This document shows positions 51,484 to 57,400 of a DNA stretch of 64,000 nt, piece after piece (the first letter of the stretch is position 1; every line of letters begins with the position of its first letter). Where the stretch lies: contig JACDQD010000007.1 of NCBI GenBank assembly GCA_019843655.1, forward strand, positions 29,925,207 to 29,989,206, given 5' to 3'. The position numbers and the translations under genes were made by a program. Below the pieces are notes generated by a model. That model was not told where the DNA came from. It saw only the letters and a list, made by a program, of their open reading frames with translations, and did no database searches. This DNA comes from Lethocerus indicus (lineage: Eukaryota; Arthropoda; Insecta; Hemiptera; Belostomatidae).

Positions 51484-54400
51484 GGAGGGAGGAGGGAGAG
51501 AGAGAGAGAAAGAGAGAGGGAGGGAGAGAGAGGGGGAGGGGGAGAGAGGAGACAGAAGAGGAGGGGGAGGGATCTGGGAGAGAGAGAGAGACGGAGAGAG
51601 AAAAAGAGAGAGAGACATGAGAGAGAGGAAGGGGAGGGAGGGAGAGAGAGGGAGGACGGAGAGAGAGAGAGAGAGAGGAGGAGGGAGAGAGAGAGAGAGG
51701 AGAGGAGAGAGGAGAGGAGAGAGAGAGAGAGGGAGGGGGAGAGGGAGGGAGGAGAGAGAGAGAGAGTTTGAAATTCTGTTTCATATCTTGACATTAGCTG
51801 CTGACCTACACTTATAAGCGATAGTGTAGCGACTAATAATCTGTGGTATACCGTAGATTTCGTGGCGCTTCTGTCTCCTCTCCTCGCCCGCTCTTTGCTA
51901 GACCGTTTGTCGGCCACTCGCAGTAAGCGATGGTGACGGTGTGGCGAGGATGCCCACTAAAAAAAAAAGCTGAAATCTACGGTATTCCAACTACGGTTCA
52001 ACAAACGTATGTTAAACTCTGGGGTATACCGCGTTTTTTTCGGCAGCCGCGAGTATAATGTTCGAGCACGCATGAGGTCTGAGTCGACGGAGAACCAGTG
52101 GCGCTGTTACGGCGCGTGCCTCAACGCTCTGATGCTCGTCGCTCCGGCGCAGGCGTGGATAGTCAAACCGACAGGCTCCACGGACCCGAACCAAGTGAGC
52201 CCGTATATCGACTTTATTTTCTAACTTAAATACTTTGAGGGTGACTCAGGCATTGAATGAGTGGTACGAATGCAATGATTTTTTTAAATAAAAGCCAGAA
52301 TTGCCTTCAATGCGATGGTAAAACTTCAAGTTCGTCCAAATATTTTTATTCATTAACGACAAATTTTTATGAGCGACTAGAAATTATTTCTGAACTAAAT
52401 ATTGGGTTCGACAACTAAGTAATTGCAGAATTCACCGCAACAAGTGGCGTCGCAACATCTTTGCACGGATAAGATTCTTCGATACGTTATTATTCGGTCC
52501 TTTCTCACGTATATTTTCACAAAGGTGTTGTTAACGCCGACAGGCTCGAAAAGTCGCATCGCCTCCTACGTGATGAAGCTAAAAGGACGGCAGTGTCGGT
52601 ACCGGTTTCGAAATTCGTCGGGACCGATGACCGAATAAAGGCCATTGTCGATTGGATCGCCGCAGGACATTGCGGAAAAGCCGAACGTATCTTAATACTA
52701 AGATTCGAAAACCATCTACGGCTTGTCTGGCGCAGAAAGATGTACTAATTTAAAATATGAACAACGCCGCTTGTCGCGGTGAATTGCGCAATTACTTATT
52801 CGTCAACCGAATATATATACATCCTGTCATTCGTTAGTATTGGCCGGGTCGACAAATTATTATTATTATTATTATATTATTACAGGATTCTATCGAGGTC
52901 CTAGAAATCGGAGACATAAGGAGAGAATTCGAACTGGCCGGAGCCAGATATAATCTCGGAAATTGCCCTATAGGTAAGAAATTTAAACTCGGTACGTTTT
53001 TATTTTTAAAAACTTATTAATCGATCGCAAATAATTTCGGTTTCTTGTCCGGAAAACCGGAATATCACGGAATATCGTATTTCTTCCACTCGATCCTGTT
53101 CAGGACCTTCCCTCGCCCCCCAAAATTAACGCGAGATTCGAATTCGCCACAGCATTCTTGCAGTAATGTCGTTAACCGTATTTAAAAAATCATTTTTGAT
53201 AGCCGAGCGTTACACGATAGAACGATGCGTTTTCATTGTCGGACGATATTTCAATAATAATGAAAATTGTGGCAGCCGCAGTTCGATAATTTCGATGAAG
53301 CGCATTTTCACCTCGATGGCTCTGTTAATCGTCAAAATTGCCGCGTTCGTGGTTCAGTGAATCCGCACGTGATTAACGAAAAACAGATTCATCCTGTTCG
53401 GTGTGTATTTTGGGCATCGTTCGAGCGTACTTTTTCGAAAATGAAACCGGTCGGGCTGTGAATGCTACCGGTGCTCGATAACGCGGCTTTTTCCGCGCCT
53501 AAACCGGATGATACCGTGATGCGGACGACACTTGTCGCGTTGCCAACGGTACGGTGTCCGCCACACGCGAAACTATTCAATTACAGCACGAGACATTTCA
53601 AACCGTCGGATTTCTTTTTATGCGGCTATTCGATGTCAAAGGTCAATGCCATATCGGGCGTGCATCGAAGGCAGAAATTCAGCCACGTTTATGCAAAATG
53701 GTCGTGGAAAATTTCGACTAAAGAGTGCCAAAGCGGCAGCATCTGCCCGATGTGTTATTCCGTACGTGACCCTATCCTGTGCGCTTTACGATTCGATAAA
53801 AATAACAATTTAAAGAAAAAAAAAACTGCGTTTTAAGAGGTCAGAGATCGCAGTACCGAATATTTTTGCCGGACTGATATTCGCACCTGCAGTCGGAATT
53901 ATACGACCGTTGTTGGCACAAAATGAAATTTCAGATTCGGATTCGGTTGACAATTTTCAGACGCCAGCGCCAGCGAAGTGATAGCGATGTGTTCGAGCAA
54001 CGCCCACTACAAGACGGCGATGCGTTTGGCGCACCTCTGCGGTCTCAGCTGCGTTAGCGCCGTCGAAGCTTTCACGACATCGTGCGTCGCTCTGTCGGAA
54101 TCGCCGTCGGCGCCCTGGCACTGGATCAGGCACAACGAAGTCTACTGCACGCGGCACAAACAGAAAAAAACAATGTTTTTTTATATACAGTTTTATATAA
54201 TAAGGACTCCGTCATTCGATCGGTGTTGTTAACGGATACTGGACGTATATACAGCGTAGGACAAACTAACAGCCGGACAAACTTATTTATCGTAATTTTT
54301 TATAATTTTGATTTTCAACTTTCCTTCATAGGGCAAGTGTATCTCACTTTGGGGCCACCACTTTTGACGAATATGGGACAAATCTGGGGACAATTTTGAA

Positions 54401-57400
54401 AAACAAAATTTTCAAGTGTATCTCACTTTGGGACCACTTTCGACCGAATATGGGACAAATCCGTGCCAGATTTTTGAAAAAACAAAATTTTTGATTTTTC
54501 AACTTTCCTTCGTAGGGCAAGTGTATCTCACTTTGGGACCACTTTCGACCGAATATGGGACAAATCGGGGACAATTTTTGAAAAAACAAAATTTTTGATT
54601 TTTCAACTTTCCTTCGTAGGGCAAGTGTATCTCACTTTGGGACCACTTTTGACCCGAATATGGACCAAATTTTCATTTTTCCTTCATAGGGTGCGATCTG
54701 GGACAAATCGTTTCGATTTTGAAAACAAAAAAGATAGGGCAAGTGTACTCACTTTGGGACCACTTTGAAATATGGGACAAATTGAATTTTCTTGGGCAAT
54801 CTTGTCATAATTTTGAAACAACAAGAATAGTGAATATACAATCGCGAAACGATCGAAAACAATAAAACAAAACTGGATAGAGCAGCATTTAAGAAATTAA
54901 AATAGCCGAAAGACAACTCCGAAATAGAACTTATAAACACAAAGACACAAAAACTATTTTGAATAGTGCCTGGATAGTGTAAAAAGACGATTAGGTACAA
55001 AAAAATCACCAATAATGTATGTGTATGTAATGTAATGTATGTGGAGATGATGAGTAAACGATCCATTTGAGCAAATTCTCAAGGACATCACTTTATTGTC
55101 AGACTGTTTTTTTTACAATTTATTAATTTGTACGTTTATTATTTAAACGTTTATTATACGTATAAAATGTATAAATTAATAGTCGAACGTTTATAAATTA
55201 AATGTTTATTATACGTATGTATAAATTAATAGTCGAACGTTTTCGACTTTTATTCCGTCGACTATATTGTCATTCGGTTCGCTCAGCGACTTGAATGGCT
55301 CGCGTTCGGTTCACAATCGGCGCCAGATTTGCTGCGTCCGGCCGACTGAAAATTATCCGGAATCATAATTTTTTTTTCAATATTTCAGACGTGCTAGTGA
55401 CCGAACAGAACGCCAGCGTAGCGGCGTGGCGCATATTGCAGAAATTGGTGACCAAGTACGAGAAACCGCGGGACCGAGCTGCACAGGGCGTCGCCAACAA
55501 GCTGATGGAGCTGGCGGCGTTTCTGCCGACGTGGCTGATCGCGTCGTACAAGGTAAGCAATGGTAACGATGTTCCGCAACAGCGTTTTCACTAGCGCATG
55601 TATCAATATGTTTGTGAATCTGCGGATGGCGGGCGCAGAAAGTTCGATTGAAAAAGTAAATGCACGTTTTCGTGACCGTTAACGTTAACAACAAAAATAG
55701 TTAATTTGATACACAATGTTTTGTGGTCTGCGAGGGTTGGAATATACTGTAGGTTCGTGATGTTTCTGTCTCCTCTAAGCTGCGGTTCGGTCTTTCGCTA
55801 GACCTCTGTTTCACGGGCCGCACCATCTTCAGTAGCGCCATCTTCAGTAGTCACTGTTGTGGCACTTTGTATGATTTTTGGGCCATTCTCACTGCTGCCG
55901 ACTGTCACTTTCACATGTACTGACAGTACATGTGCTCGTGACAGTAGTGACACAGCGCTACTGAAGATGGCGGCGGCGAAACAGAGGTCTAGCGAAAGAC
56001 CGAGAGAGGACAGAAACATCACGAACCTACAAAAAAATAGTTATTACCGTAAACTGTATTATATTCGAATAATTTGTAGTCGCAGGCAAGTGCGATTTCA
56101 TAAATGAAATGCAGGGGAGCATTTGAGCAAGTGGGGGGTGGGATTTAACGACAATAAATTATGATTTTGAGATTCACGAAGGTCGGAAGAAGAATAATAA
56201 GGTACATTTCCGTTAGCGCGAATGTCCCAATTACATTTTTGAATCGCCGATTCGTTTCATGATTCCGATCGCCGTCGGCATTCTTTGCCGATATCGTTTA
56301 TTTTGAAAAAAAAAAAATAGACGTCCAAATCCCAAATTTTCATCTTTTTTTCGTACAAAAATTAAGATCGAAGAAATATAGGAAAACGTTCTCTGTTTTG
56401 AATGGATTCAGAGAATGGAACGGACATTCCCCCAATGATTGTAAGAAAAGTTGTCGGAAATCTACATTATTTAGCGTTTTTTCGCTTTCGCCCGGCTCAA
56501 TGGAAAAGTACCAAAAATGATGATAGTTTCGGTCTGTAGTCGACGAGTCTTAGTAGTAATTTGTAGTGACATTTTCAGTCTTCTCTCTAAGAGTAGTCCC
56601 AGGAATCGCGCTCGATTTTCGATAGTAAGTTGGGACAAATCGCTCTTCTCAAGGTAAAAGTAACGCGAAAACTTTTTCGGCGATTGAACTTAAACCTCCA
56701 TTTCGTGGACCGACTTTCTGAGGTTGAGGTGTTTTGCGGATGACGCCTTACGCTGAATAAGTATCCGAGTCTGTAGAGAGTAGGAGCTTCGTCGTCGCTA
56801 CCGAAAGTATCGACGTCGAAGGATATCGGCCTGTCTATATATATATATATTTTTTTTTCCCCAGAAACGCATAGCGCCTCCGAGCTGGTTAGGGTGTACA
56901 TGCGCCACGGCTATCTGAACCAGGCGTCAGATCTGGCGTACGACTACCTGAAGGCCGGATTGGGTTGGGGCAAAGAAGAGTTCGGCATTGAGAACGGCGT
57001 CGACAGTATGGCGCCGCCTATATACCTTCCGATCGCCACCATAGATCTACTGCTTCTCGAGCTCAAACAGCACAACGTAATTCTCGAACCGCCGTTATCA
57101 ATTCGTTTATATTCACCGGTCGAAATGTATAACACTTATCGAGACAACCGATAACACGCGGTTACTGCCGGAGGAAAACATATTTTCACCTCGACACGGT
57201 CCCAACTGCTTTACTTTAGTAGCGTTACATTATTTAAGGCAGCCTGCGGCCCTTGACACGGTCCCAACTGCTTTACTTTAGTAGCGTTACATTATTTAAG
57301 GCAGCCTGCGGCCCTTGACACGGTCCCAACTGCTTTACTTTAGTAGCGTTACATTATTTAAGGCAGCCTGCGGCCCTTGACACGGTCCCAACTGCTTTAC

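Noticed and set aside
51223..51917. Long Glu/Arg-rich and Ser/Leu/Pro-rich frames
   Set aside because: They follow an interrupted GA microsatellite; both strands are open for the same trivial reason.
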